Below, in pieces: positions 8,176 through 17,298 of a stretch of 64,000 nt of DNA (its first letter is position 1; each line of letters begins with the position of its first letter). The notes under the pieces are model-generated. The model saw nothing but the letters and a program-made list of their open reading frames with translations. It was not told the origin of the DNA and searched no databases. The stretch is taken from the NCBI GenBank assembly GCA_948473115.1, contig CAOKWI010000011.1, forward strand, positions 1-64,000. Direction: 5' to 3'. The DNA is from an uncultured Lachnospiraceae bacterium (GTDB lineage: Bacteria; Bacillota; Clostridia; Lachnospirales; Lachnospiraceae). The translations under genes were made by a program, and so were the position numbers.

Positions 8176-8291
8176 CATTTTCACAAATCTTTATGGAACC
8201 AAGTACAGCCTACTCCATTTGCCGGAGAATTTCAAGAACCCCGATCAATATTTAGGCGTACTTAGGCAATTCTTTAGTAAATCTTAAGGTC

Positions 8292-8319
8292 TTGAAATAT
8301 CAGTGTTTTTATGTATAAT
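8292..8319 (+). promoter_or_regulatory. Predicted promoter of the ABC-F / PHP / glycosyltransferase operon
   Basis: -35 TTGAAA (8292-8297), 16-base spacer and -10 TATAAT (8314-8319), with the ABC-F ATG 82 bases downstream. The leader between is A-rich with no evident hairpin or leader peptide. Confidence 0.6.
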
Positions 8320-8400
8320 AAAGGTTGACTGTGTAAAATTAGTAAAAATAGCAGAAAAAGGAAACACAAAAAACAAAGAAAAGGAAACAGAGGTATTATT

Positions 8401-10038
8401 ATGATACAGGCAAGCAACGTAACATTACGGATCGGCAAAAAAGCGCTATTTGAGGACGTGAACATTAAATTTACGGAGGGAAACTGTTATGGTGTCATCG
8501 GCGCCAACGGCGCGGGAAAATCCACCTTCTTAAAGATTCTTTCCGGCAGGCTGGAGACCACCAACGGCGATATCATCATCACCCCCGGACAGCGTCTCTC
8601 CGTACTGGAGCAGGATCACTTCAAATATGACGACTGTGTGGTAATGGACACCGTCATCATGGGCAATGAACGGCTGTACCAGATCATGAAGGAGAAAGAG
8701 GCCCTCTACGCCAAGGAAGATTTTTCTGACGAGGACGGCATCCGCGCCAGCGAACTGGAGGCGGAATTTGCGGAGATGGACGGCTGGGAGGCGGAATCCA
8801 ACGCCGCCACGCTGCTGAACGGCCTGGGCATCGACACGGACCTCCACTATTCTGTCATGGGGACCCTGGACAGTAACATTAAGGTAAAGGTCCTGCTGGC
8901 AAAGGCACTGTTCGGCAACCCCGACATCCTGCTCCTGGACGAGCCCACCAACCATCTGGACCTGGACGCCATCTCCTGGCTGGAGGAATTTTTGATCAAC
9001 TTTGAAAATACGGTCATTGTGGTTTCCCACGACCGGTACTTTTTAAATAAAGTATGTACCCATATCGCTGATATAGACTACGGCAAGATCCAGCTATATG
9101 CCGGCAATTACGACTTCTGGTATGAGTCCAGTCAGCTGTTGATCCGCCAGATGAAGGAAGCAAACAAGAAAAAGGAAGAGAAGATCAAGGAGCTACAGGA
9201 ATTTATCTCCCGCTTCTCCGCCAATGCTTCCAAATCCAAGCAGGCTACCTCCAGAAAGCGCGCCCTGGAAAAGATCGAGCTGGATGAGATCAAGCCCTCC
9301 AGCAGGAAGTATCCTTATATTGACTTCCGCCCTGAGCGCGAGATCGGCAATGAAGTGTTGACCGTGGAGCATCTGTCCAAGACCGTCAACGGTGAAAAGG
9401 TGCTGGATGACATCTCCTTCGTGGTGGGCCATAACGACAAGATCGCCTTTGTGGGAGGCCAGGAGCTTGCCAAGACTACCCTGTTCCAGATCCTGACAGG
9501 CGCAATGGAGCCGGACGAAGGCACCCTGAAATGGGGCGTTACCACCTCACAGGCCTACTTCCCCAAGGACAGCACCGCGGAATTTGACAACGATCTGACC
9601 ATTGTGGACTGGCTTACCGGCTACTCTCCCATTAAAGATGTGACTTATGTGCGCGGGTTCCTGGGACGTATGCTCTTTGCCGGCGAAGACGGCGTCAAGA
9701 AAGTAAAAATACTGTCGGGCGGCGAAAAGGTGCGCTGTCTTCTCTCCAAAATGATGATCAGCGGCGCAAACTGCCTGGTCCTGGACGAGCCCACCAACCA
9801 TCTGGACATGGAGTCCATCACCGCCCTGAACAACGGGCTGATCAAGTTTCCGGGCGTGGCGCTGTTCTCCTGTCATGACCATCAGTTTGTGGAAACCACT
9901 GCAAACCGTATCATGGAGATCCTGCCGGACGGAAAGCTGATCGACAAGATCACCACCTATGACGAATATCTTGCCAGCGATGAAATGGCAAGAAAACGCA
10001 CTGTCTTTACCGCCAACAAGGAAGAGGACGAAGATTGA
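8401..10038 (+). CDS. ABC-F family ATPase (YkpA/YbiT-like)
   Basis: Soluble ribosome-associated ATPase with two fused nucleotide-binding domains and no membrane part; ABC-F proteins act on the ribosomal E site. Domain 1 has Walker A GANGAGKST, signature and Walker B LLLDEPTNHLDLDAISWLEEF. A charged linker (roughly residues 235-305, rich in Lys/Glu) follows. Domain 2 has LSGGEKVR and LVLDEPTNHLDMES, but its P-loop reads GGQELAKTT, with Ala where the invariant Gly before Lys is expected. Length 545 is typical of the EttA/YbiT class. AGAGG precedes the ATG. The next gene starts three bases after its stop, so they are co-transcribed. Confidence 0.92.
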   Translation: MIQASNVTLRIGKKALFEDVNIKFTEGNCYGVIGANGAGKSTFLKILSGRLETTNGDIIITPGQRLSVLEQDHFKYDDCVVMDTVIMGNERLYQIMKEKEALYAKEDFSDEDGIRASELEAEFAEMDGWEAESNAATLLNGLGIDTDLHYSVMGTLDSNIKVKVLLAKALFGNPDILLLDEPTNHLDLDAISWLEEFLINFENTVIVVSHDRYFLNKVCTHIADIDYGKIQLYAGNYDFWYESSQLLIRQMKEANKKKEEKIKELQEFISRFSANASKSKQATSRKRALEKIELDEIKPSSRKYPYIDFRPEREIGNEVLTVEHLSKTVNGEKVLDDISFVVGHNDKIAFVGGQELAKTTLFQILTGAMEPDEGTLKWGVTTSQAYFPKDSTAEFDNDLTIVDWLTGYSPIKDVTYVRGFLGRMLFAGEDGVKKVKILSGGEKVRCLLSKMMISGANCLVLDEPTNHLDMESITALNNGLIKFPGVALFSCHDHQFVETTANRIMEILPDGKLIDKITTYDEYLASDEMARKRTVFTANKEEDED

Positions 10039-10040
10039 GC

Positions 10041-10925
10041 ATGAGCGAAACAAGAGCCGTGGACCTGCACACACATTCCAACCGTTCCGACGGCACCCTC
10101 TCTCCCGCTCAGCTGGTGGATTACGCTATGGAAAAGGGGCTGGCTGCCTTTGCCCTGACCGACCATGACTCCGTAGCCGGACTGGAGGAGGCCGTTTCCC
10201 GTGCAAGGCAGCTTCGGGAAACCCTTCCGCCGGAACAGGCGCAAAGGGTTCCCGAGGTCATTCCCGGCATTGAATTCTCCACCGAGTATGAGGGCAGGGA
10301 TGTGCATATCGTAGGTCTGTATATCGATTACCATAACGAGCGTTTTCAAAAGTATCTGCAGGATTTTGTCATTTCCAGGATCAACAGGAACCGCAAAATG
10401 TGCGCGCTGCTCCAGGAGACCGGCATTGACATCAGCTACGAATCGCTTCTGGCAGAGTTTCCCGGCGCGGTCATCACAAGGGCACATTATGCCAGATTTT
10501 TGTTAAATCACAATTATACAAACAGCATGAAAGAGGCTTTTGACCGCTACATCGGAGATCATTGCCCCTGTTATGTGCCCAGGGAAAAGGTGACGCCGGA
10601 ACAGGCCGTCTCCCTGGTCCTTGAGGCCGGCGGCATTCCCGTCCTGGCTCACCCCATCCTGTACCACATGAGCGATGAGCGGCTGGAAACCCTGGTTGCC
10701 CGCCTAAAAGATGCGGGGCTCATGGCCATCGAGGCCATCTACAGCACCTATAATACGGCCGAAGAGCGCCAGATCCGCAGGCTTGCCGTGACTTACGGGC
10801 TTGCTGTCAGCGGCGGTTCTGATTTTCACGGTGGAAACAAACCGGGACTTGATCTGGCTGTTGGCTATGGCAAACTGTTTGTTCCCTATTCCGTACTGGA
10901 AACATTAAAGGAGTTGCTTACATGA
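10041..10925 (+). CDS. PHP-domain phosphoesterase (RNase AM / YciV-like)
   Basis: Metal-dependent PHP-family phosphoesterase. Family members act as 5'-3' exonucleases on short RNA or as 3',5'-nucleoside bisphosphate phosphatases. Metal ligands are visible: DLHTHSNRSDGT at the start, ALTDHD, PGIEFSTEY, a HIVGLY segment, VLAHP around residue 200 and the C-terminal SGGSDFHG. ATG at 10041 lies just past the ABC-F stop; a TTG at 10035 is in frame but less likely. The stop overlaps the next ATG (ATGA), so translation is coupled. Confidence 0.88.
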   Translation: MSETRAVDLHTHSNRSDGTLSPAQLVDYAMEKGLAAFALTDHDSVAGLEEAVSRARQLRETLPPEQAQRVPEVIPGIEFSTEYEGRDVHIVGLYIDYHNERFQKYLQDFVISRINRNRKMCALLQETGIDISYESLLAEFPGAVITRAHYARFLLNHNYTNSMKEAFDRYIGDHCPCYVPREKVTPEQAVSLVLEAGGIPVLAHPILYHMSDERLETLVARLKDAGLMAIEAIYSTYNTAEERQIRRLAVTYGLAVSGGSDFHGGNKPGLDLAVGYGKLFVPYSVLETLKELLT

Positions 10926-12907
10926 AAAAGAGTTTATTCTGGATCAGGACCGGCCTGCTTCTGCTCCTCCTGGTCTTTGCCGTGCTCGGCGGCAATTTTC
11001 TCTATACAGGGACGGAAAGCGCTTCCCCGCTGAATATGCCGGGGGAGGCCATCCCGCTGAGTGAGGACTCTCTCCTGATTCAGGGCTTCACTCCTGCACA
11101 CAGCAGGGTTACTTCCATTGCCCTTGCGCTGAAAGCGCCGGATCCCCTGACTCTCGATTCCCTGACGTCAGGCGTTCCCGCGTCCATGACAGCTGACTCC
11201 GGAACGCTCACAGTGATTCTGTCCGACCATGCAACCGGCACTCCTGTCTACACCAGCACCGTCCCGCTGGACGGCGTACCGGAGGGCTGGTATCTTGATT
11301 TTCCCGTAAACTGCCGTCTGGATACAAATGCACGGTACGATCTTTGCATCTTTGCGGAAGACTATCAGGAAGACCGGAATCCTTCCCTCTTTTCTGTGCC
11401 CATGGCTGCGCAAATTCCCGAAGTAACCGGATGTCCTGCCGTAACCGCCAGCTCTGCTGCCACAGCAGAAATCCTTCGGGAATTTTCCTCTGATACGCCA
11501 GATCATCTCCAGGAATTAACCGCCAACGCGGCAGCCATACGCCTGACCTACGATGTGCTCGTGCCTGCACGGCTGGCCGTATTCCTTGCGGCTCTTGCGG
11601 CGATTCTGCTCTGTGCCGCCGCAGTAGTCTTCTCCCGCAGGAAAGGCACGGAACAGACAAGGGATATCACACTGGGAAAATTTCTGGCCATACGAATCCG
11701 CCGGATCCCCCTGATCCACATTTTATTCTTCGCGGCAGTTACAGCAGCAGCCGTCCTGATTCGGATTGCCTTTCTCCCGGTTAAGAGCAATGACTATTAT
11801 CTCTGCTTCGAATCCTGGATCAGCGATATGCGCTCTTCCGGTGTATGGAGCGCCCTGAGCCAAAATATAGGTGACTATCCCCCTCTGTATGTCACTCCTT
11901 TGACCCTGCTGTCAGTACTGCCCCTTGAACCTGTGGTCATCATCAAGTTAATGCCCTGTCTCTTTGACTTTCTCCTGGCCCTTGCCAGTGTCCGACTGTC
12001 CGGGCAGCTGGGCGTTACCGCACTGCATAAGAGGCTGACACTGTACGCCGTGATCCTGTTGAATCCCCTGACAGTCCTTGATTCGGCGGCCTGGGGACAG
12101 TGCGACAGTCTCTATGGCTCCATGATCCTGCTCACTCTGCTCGCCATCTGCACAGCTAAGCTCTGGAGCACAGAGCCTCCCGCAGAAAACAAAAAACGCT
12201 TCTGGCAGACAGGGGACGGTATCTGCCTCCTGTTCGCCGCAGCGTTCTCTCTCAAATTGCAGGCCATATTCTTTCTTCCCATTCTGTGTCTTCTATGGAT
12301 CACACAGAAGCGGAATGTGTTAAAGCCCGTGCACCTGCTGTGGATCCCCATTGTCTATGCCATCAGCTGCATCCCCATGTTCCTGGCCGGGCGCAGCCTG
12401 AAAACCATGTTCAAGATCTACCTGGGGCAGGCTGACCGCAACTACGGGACTCTGACCTTGAATTACCCGAACCTTTATACCCTGATAGGAACCTGGTCGG
12501 AAACATTGTATGACAGCTATTTCATCTACGGCCTGCTGCTGACATTCCTGCTGCTGATCGCATTGTTCTATCAGCTGTACTGCCGCAAAGTGAAGCTGGA
12601 CAGCCTGGCACTGTGCAAGGTTACCGCCCTTTCCATCCTGACCGTTTGCTTCTGTCTGCCCCTGGTCCACGAGCGGTATGCCTATGTGGCGGAAATGCTG
12701 CTCTTCGTCATCATGACGAAAGAAGCAAGGCACGTAAAAACGGCATTGGCCACCATGCTCTGTACCCTGTTTACCTACTGCACCTACCTGATGCAGCTGG
12801 AGCAGAGCTTCTCCGTGCTGCCGGAGCCGATCATTGCACTTGTCCGCCTGGGTATCATTTTCTATCTGGCGGCAGATCTGTTCCAGCAGAAAAAAGGGAA
12901 TGCATAA
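10922..12907 (+). CDS. Polytopic GT-C type glycosyltransferase (Gpi18-like mannosyltransferase family)
   Basis: A 661-residue membrane protein. After a signal-anchor (residues about 7-27) comes an extracytoplasmic beta-rich domain to about residue 205, a helix near 212-235, then a multi-spanning region from about 260. GT-C features are seen: acidic residue after the first loop (SNDYYLCFESW), YPPLYV, and AAWGQCDSLYGS, the WGQxDS motif of Gpi18/PIG-V-like enzymes; HERYAY lies near the end. Such enzymes transfer sugar from a lipid-phosphate donor on the outer membrane face. The start overlaps the preceding stop by four bases. The sugar and acceptor are unknown. Confidence 0.8.
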   Translation: MKKSLFWIRTGLLLLLLVFAVLGGNFLYTGTESASPLNMPGEAIPLSEDSLLIQGFTPAHSRVTSIALALKAPDPLTLDSLTSGVPASMTADSGTLTVILSDHATGTPVYTSTVPLDGVPEGWYLDFPVNCRLDTNARYDLCIFAEDYQEDRNPSLFSVPMAAQIPEVTGCPAVTASSAATAEILREFSSDTPDHLQELTANAAAIRLTYDVLVPARLAVFLAALAAILLCAAAVVFSRRKGTEQTRDITLGKFLAIRIRRIPLIHILFFAAVTAAAVLIRIAFLPVKSNDYYLCFESWISDMRSSGVWSALSQNIGDYPPLYVTPLTLLSVLPLEPVVIIKLMPCLFDFLLALASVRLSGQLGVTALHKRLTLYAVILLNPLTVLDSAAWGQCDSLYGSMILLTLLAICTAKLWSTEPPAENKKRFWQTGDGICLLFAAAFSLKLQAIFFLPILCLLWITQKRNVLKPVHLLWIPIVYAISCIPMFLAGRSLKTMFKIYLGQADRNYGTLTLNYPNLYTLIGTWSETLYDSYFIYGLLLTFLLLIALFYQLYCRKVKLDSLALCKVTALSILTVCFCLPLVHERYAYVAEMLLFVIMTKEARHVKTALATMLCTLFTYCTYLMQLEQSFSVLPEPIIALVRLGIIFYLAADLFQQKKGNA

Positions 12908-12938
12908 ACGGGCAGTAGCATATAAGCTTACTGCCCGT
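12908..12938 (+). terminator. Stem-loop directly after the glycosyltransferase gene
   Basis: ACGGGCAGTA (12908-12917) pairs perfectly with TACTGCCCGT (12929-12938) and begins right at the stop codon. There is no T run after it, so it may stabilise the 3' end or need help to terminate. Confidence 0.5.
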
Positions 12939-12953
12939 CCTCCGTATCTCACG

Positions 12954-13339
12954 TTAATTCTTAACAGTTCCCAACTCTCATGATTCCGCTCCACGGAAAA
13001 CCATGATCCAAACGCACAGGTGGAATTTATCTTAGGAACTGTCAAGAATTAACTTTGCAGATGACGTAGGATAAAGTTACTATTTACAGCCGGTTTCGCG
13101 AAGGCGTTTTTATGCGTTTTGGGCATAAAAACCCGAGATTGCGGGCGCCAAAATGAGCGTCTTTTGCTCATTGTGTGTGCATTATGTTGCTGTGAGCAGC
13201 GAAGCTGTGAACAGTAACAGGATAAATCTTTTTATGCAAGGCGGAGGAATGAGGCGTACCGGGGTACGCCGATTGACAACAACGCGGCATAAGAAGATTT
13301 AGGCAAGTCAGATGTAAAGATTAATTCTTTGACAGTTCC
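12954..13339. repeat. Composite palindromic repeat element (hairpin core plus GGAACTGTCA ends)
   Basis: Terminal repeats GGAACTGTCAAGAATTAA (13035-13052) and TTAATTCTTTGACAGTTCC (13321-13339) face each other; a further copy in the second orientation is at 12954-12971. Inside are hairpins GTTTTTATGC/GCATAAAAAC and AATGAG/CTCATT, then a core AAGGCGGAGGA...GGCGTACC/GGTACGCC...GACAACGCGGC whose immediate arms AAATCTT-TATGC and GCATA-AAGATTT pair. The core matches elements near 40.2, 49.4, 53.3 and 53.4 kb; the AATGAG/CTCATT-GGCGCC module matches 20.2 kb. No coding potential. Confidence 0.75.
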
Positions 13340-13603
13340 TTAGCCTTCTACGATCAGATACCGCCCGTCCCCCACCTCAAACACTTCATCAGCCTCCAGA
13401 ATCGCGTCATCCATAGCACCCTCCGTGTCGATCCCTTCCTCCTCAAAATATTCGATGACTTCATCGACGGAGTTCACCACAACGGCCATGCACTCCTCCA
13501 GGAAGCTTTCCGCTTCCTCCAAAGTCTCCGCTACCTCCTCCGGAAAAAGCTGCAGCTGATTCTCCAGAAAACACTCCAAAACCGCATCGTCAAATTCTCG
13601 CAT
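13340..13603 (-). CDS. Small acidic conserved-looking protein
   Basis: An 87-residue protein with a striking excess of Glu and Asp and predicted helices, from MREFDDAVLECFLENQ to a C-terminal strand DGRYLIVEG. No enzyme motif or membrane segment is visible and I cannot name its family. The start is set by ACGGAGG eight bases before ATG 13603; the frame extends to 13645 without a site. It follows gph on the same strand with a gap of about 130 bases, so it may end the maf-gph transcript or stand alone. Its stop lies against the repeat element at 12954-13339. Confidence 0.7.
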   Translation of the reverse strand: MREFDDAVLECFLENQLQLFPEEVAETLEEAESFLEECMAVVVNSVDEVIEYFEEEGIDTEGAMDDAILEADEVFEVGDGRYLIVEG

Positions 13604-13736
13604 ACTTTTACCTCCGTTCCCGTCACGAAATTGTTTACATCCCATTCATCATAGCATAAATCTGCCGTAAGCCGATGAGCAGCTATGCTGTGAGTATAAT
13701 ATGGCTGCGCCCTCGCGTCAAGCCCCTGAAGAACTG

Positions 13737-14387
13737 TTATAGAAACTTTAATACCTCACGCGGATGCGCAATGATCGCGTCCGCATGATTCTCCTCCAGT
13801 TCCTTCCGTTCCCTGAATCCCCATAGGGCTCCCAGCGTAAAAGCGCCGGCGCTTTTCCCTGTCTTCATGTCCGTGGAAGTGTCCCCCAGATACAGCACCT
13901 CCTCCGCCTCCAGTCCGAGCTGTCCCAGAATCTGAAACACTCCCTCAGGGCTCGGTTTGATGGCTACATTCTCCTTCTGCCCCTGAATGACATCAAAATA
14001 GTCCTTTCCAAAAAGCGACTCGATCACATTCACCGTTTCCGCATGAGGCTTATTTGATAGAACCGCGATCTTCACGCCTTTCTCCTTCAGCGCCGCCAGC
14101 AGTTCCCTGATCCCGCCATAGGGCACTACCTGATACATGCAGTTTTCCCTGAAGATTTCCTTATATCTGGCAAAGGCTTCCTGGAAGTGAACCCCTTCCT
14201 CATCGCCCCCCGCCGCAAGCGCGCGCCTGACCAGATTTGCCGCCCCGTCCCCGACAAAATATTTGTACTGCTGTTCCGTGAAGGGACCGATGCCAAATGC
14301 CGCTACCGCCCGGTCCGCACAATACTTGATGCTGTGAATGGAATCGGACAGGGTTCCATCCAGGTCAAAGATCACTGCCTTTTTCAT
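13737..14387 (-). CDS. gph: HAD-family hydrolase, phosphoglycolate phosphatase-like
   Basis: HAD-superfamily phosphatase with a helical cap. Motif I is FDLDGTLSDS (nucleophile Asp9, acid Asp11), motif II VLSNKP, motif III the Lys in IKPSPEG, motif IV LGDTSTDM. Size (216 residues) and cap type fit Gph/PpaX, which clear phosphoglycolate or related phosphoesters; the physiological substrate cannot be read. Its start overlaps the 3' end of maf by 23 bases, so the two are probably translated together, a combination suited to house-cleaning of damaged metabolites. Confidence 0.88.
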   Translation of the reverse strand: MKKAVIFDLDGTLSDSIHSIKYCADRAVAAFGIGPFTEQQYKYFVGDGAANLVRRALAAGGDEEGVHFQEAFARYKEIFRENCMYQVVPYGGIRELLAALKEKGVKIAVLSNKPHAETVNVIESLFGKDYFDVIQGQKENVAIKPSPEGVFQILGQLGLEAEEVLYLGDTSTDMKTGKSAGAFTLGALWGFRERKELEENHADAIIAHPREVLKFL

Positions 14388-14994
14388 GGTATAACTCCTT
14401 TATCTCCTGGTAAAGCCTTCCCACGGGAAGACCTACCACATTGTTATAATCGCCCTCGATCCCGCTGATATACCTGGCGCAAAATCCCTGGATTCCATAA
14501 GCACCCGCTTTATCCATGGGGTCTCCGGTTTTGACATACTCGGAGATCTCCGCCTTTGTCATGGGAAAGAAGTGCACCCTGGATCTCTCGTGAAAGCACC
14601 TTCTTGTCCACTCCGAAGCGCCTGCGGCCCTGTAAAGCAGGGTGACTCCGGTGTACACCTCATGCACCCGTCCCTGAAGCCGCCCCAGCATTGCCGCAGC
14701 GTCCTCCCTGTCCACAGGCTTTCCCAGGATAGCGCCATCCAGCGCCACCACCGTGTCCGCCCCGATGACAAGATGCACTTCCGCCCTGCCTTCTTCCGTG
14801 CAGACCAAACGGGAAAGATCCAATTCCCCCGCCACGGCCTCCGCCTTTTGGCAGGACAACTCTTCTACCACCCTATCCGGCCTTGCAGAGGAAATCCTCT
14901 CCTCCACATAGCTGGTCATCACCTCAAAAGGTAACCCGATCTGTCCCAGCAGCTCCTTCCTTCTCGGAGATGCGGAAGCAAGTATTATCCTCAT
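14365..14994 (-). CDS. maf: Maf nucleotide pyrophosphatase
   Basis: Maf proteins hydrolyse non-canonical or modified nucleoside triphosphates to monophosphates, keeping them out of nucleic acid. The hallmark N-terminus RIILASASPRRKELL is present, followed by SYVEE, the catalytic GADTVVALDGAILGKP block, HEVYTGV and the KAGAYGIQG motif. The start is placed at ATG 14994 where the family normally begins; the frame runs on to 15063 with a charged extension that looks untranslated. It overlaps gph and follows ppk on the same strand. Confidence 0.93.
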   Translation of the reverse strand: MRIILASASPRRKELLGQIGLPFEVMTSYVEERISSARPDRVVEELSCQKAEAVAGELDLSRLVCTEEGRAEVHLVIGADTVVALDGAILGKPVDREDAAAMLGRLQGRVHEVYTGVTLLYRAAGASEWTRRCFHERSRVHFFPMTKAEISEYVKTGDPMDKAGAYGIQGFCARYISGIEGDYNNVVGLPVGRLYQEIKELYHEKGSDL

Positions 14995-15101
14995 CCGTCT
15001 GTCATTCCCTTCCGTTCTGATCTGATCTGCCATTTCTTTACGTTCTGCTTTCCGACCTGCCATTTTTCGCAGTTATCTGTATCTTTCGAAATGCATCCTG
15101 C

Positions 15102-17231
15102 CTATTTCTGATGTGTCTCCGGTATAAATGTCCTGGCCGCCAGCGGATTTTCCTTTGATGCCGCCCTCGCCGCATCAATGGCCTCCCTGCAGAATACCTC
15201 CTGGGACTGGAATAATGACTTGCCCCTCTTATCCACCTTTGCGTAAGTGCCGTCCTCCTGCAGCACGGAGGCCTTCACATTATCCTTCAGCTGGCACTGT
15301 AAAATATGCATCAATTTATTTTTCAGTTCCGACCGGTCAATGGGAAACAGGATTTCCACCCGGCGCTCCAGATTACGGGGCATCCAGTCCGCACTGCCGC
15401 AGTAGATCTCGTAATCCCCTCCGTTTTCAAAGTAAAAGATCCTGCTGTGTTCCAGGAAGTTCCCCACAATAGATCGCACCGTGATATTCTCGCTGACGCC
15501 CTTGATGCCCACCTTCAGGCTGCAGATCCCCCTGACGATCAGCTCGATCTTCACCCCTGCGGAACTCGCCTCGTACAGCGCCGCAATGATATCCCTGTCG
15601 CAGAGGGAATTCATCTTGGCGATAATATGGGCGTTTTTGCCTTCCAGCGCATAATCCCTCTCCCGCTGGATCAGATTCAGGAATCGATCCTTCAGCCAGA
15701 GCGGCGCCAGCGAAAGCTTATTCCAGAACAGGGGCTCGGAATAGCCCGACAGCATGTTAAAGACCGCCGTGGCATCCTCCCCGATGGATTCAGAACAGGT
15801 CAGCAGCCCGATATCCGTGTACAGCTTCGCCGTGGCGTCATTGTAATTTCCCGTACCAAGATGCACATACCTACGGATGCCGTCCTCTTCCCTGCGCACC
15901 ACCAGGGTGATCTTGCTGTGGGTCTTTAAGCCCACCAGGCCGTATATGACATGGCAGCCCGCCTTTTCCAGCATCTTTGCCCAGACGATATTATTCTCCT
16001 CGTCAAAACGCGCCTTTAACTCCACCAGTACCGTGACCTGCTTGCCGTTCTCCGCCGCCTGGGCCAATGCCGCGATTATGGGCGAATTGCCGCTGACACG
16101 GTACAGGGTCTGTTTGATGGCCAGCACCTCAGGATCCTTGGCTGCCTGGCGGATGAAGTTCACCACAGGCTCAAAGGTCTGGTAGGGATGGTGCAGCAGA
16201 ATGTCCTTCTTGCGGATCTCCTCAAAGAGATTGCAGCCTGCGGGCAGTTCAGGAACCGCCTGGGGTGTGTACTTCGGCGTCTTCAAATGCTCAAAGCCGT
16301 CCATTCCATATATTTTCATTAAAACAGTCAGATCCAAAGGTCCGTCGATCTCGTAAATATTCTGCTCCTCCATGCGCAGTTCCTCTGTCAGGAAGTGCAG
16401 CAGCCGCCTGTCGCAGCCGTGCTCCACCTCCAGACGGATGGCTTCGCCCCACTGACGTTTCTTCAGCTGCTTCTCTATCTCCTTGAGCAGGTCAGCCGCC
16501 TCATCCTCCTCGATCGTAAGGTCGGCATTGCGCATGATGCGGAAGGGGTGGGCGCAGATAATATCGTAATTCAAAAACAGCTTGTCAATATTGCGTTCTA
16601 TAATTTCCTCTAAAAGGATGATCCTCTTCGCCTTACCCTCCGTGGGAAGCTCCACCACACGGTCCAGCACGCCGGGCACCTGCACCGTGGCAAATTCCAG
16701 TTCTTCCTTACTGTTCTTTTTATGCACCATGGCGCCAATGTTCAGCGTCTTGTTGCGGATCAGCGGAAAAGGCCTGGAGGAATCCACTGCCATGGGCGTC
16801 AGCACGGGATAGACATTCTCCTCAAAATAACGGTCGATATAGATCGCCTCATCCTTCGTCAGTTCCTCATGCTGGCGAACGATCTGCAGCCCGTTCTGGG
16901 TAAGCTTCGGCACCAGGGAACGGTTGTAGGTGGAATACTGGCGCTCCACCAGTTCATGGATCGCCTGGCTGAGCAGCTCCAGCTGCTTCACCGGTGTCAG
17001 CCCCGCAATGTCCTGCTTCTCATACCCCAGATCGGCCATGTCCTTAAGGGAAGCCACGCGGATCATAAAAAATTCATCCAGGTTGGAAGCCGTAATGCTC
17101 AGGAACTTCAAACGTTCAAACAGGGGAATGCTCTTATCTCTGGCCTCGTTCAGCACGCGGTGGTCAAACAGGATCCAGCTCAGTTCCCTGTTCGTGTAGT
17201 ACTTGGAATTACTGAAATCTTTCTTAGACAT
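15102..17231 (-). CDS. ppk: Polyphosphate kinase 1
   Basis: Makes inorganic polyphosphate from ATP reversibly. The 709-residue length and domain order are typical: N-terminal helical domain (YYTNRELSWILFDHRVLNEA), head domain, and two phospholipase-D-like C-terminal domains. The autophosphorylated His lies in RYVHLGTGNYND; the second conserved His/Arg region is near SADWMPRNLERRVE. ATG 17231 follows GAGGGTGAGG. Downstream neighbours are maf and gph, upstream is an AAA ATPase 67 bases away, all minus strand. Confidence 0.95.
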   Translation of the reverse strand: MSKKDFSNSKYYTNRELSWILFDHRVLNEARDKSIPLFERLKFLSITASNLDEFFMIRVASLKDMADLGYEKQDIAGLTPVKQLELLSQAIHELVERQYSTYNRSLVPKLTQNGLQIVRQHEELTKDEAIYIDRYFEENVYPVLTPMAVDSSRPFPLIRNKTLNIGAMVHKKNSKEELEFATVQVPGVLDRVVELPTEGKAKRIILLEEIIERNIDKLFLNYDIICAHPFRIMRNADLTIEEDEAADLLKEIEKQLKKRQWGEAIRLEVEHGCDRRLLHFLTEELRMEEQNIYEIDGPLDLTVLMKIYGMDGFEHLKTPKYTPQAVPELPAGCNLFEEIRKKDILLHHPYQTFEPVVNFIRQAAKDPEVLAIKQTLYRVSGNSPIIAALAQAAENGKQVTVLVELKARFDEENNIVWAKMLEKAGCHVIYGLVGLKTHSKITLVVRREEDGIRRYVHLGTGNYNDATAKLYTDIGLLTCSESIGEDATAVFNMLSGYSEPLFWNKLSLAPLWLKDRFLNLIQRERDYALEGKNAHIIAKMNSLCDRDIIAALYEASSAGVKIELIVRGICSLKVGIKGVSENITVRSIVGNFLEHSRIFYFENGGDYEIYCGSADWMPRNLERRVEILFPIDRSELKNKLMHILQCQLKDNVKASVLQEDGTYAKVDKRGKSLFQSQEVFCREAIDAARAASKENPLAARTFIPETHQK

Positions 17232-17298
17232 AACCCTCACCCTCTGTTTCTGTTCATATTTTCTATATTGATACCTTTCCGCTGTTACGGCACACAGA

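Noticed and set aside
8105..8180. CRISPR-like array of short repeats
   Set aside because: Units of 14 bp are contiguous without spacers and no cas genes are present.
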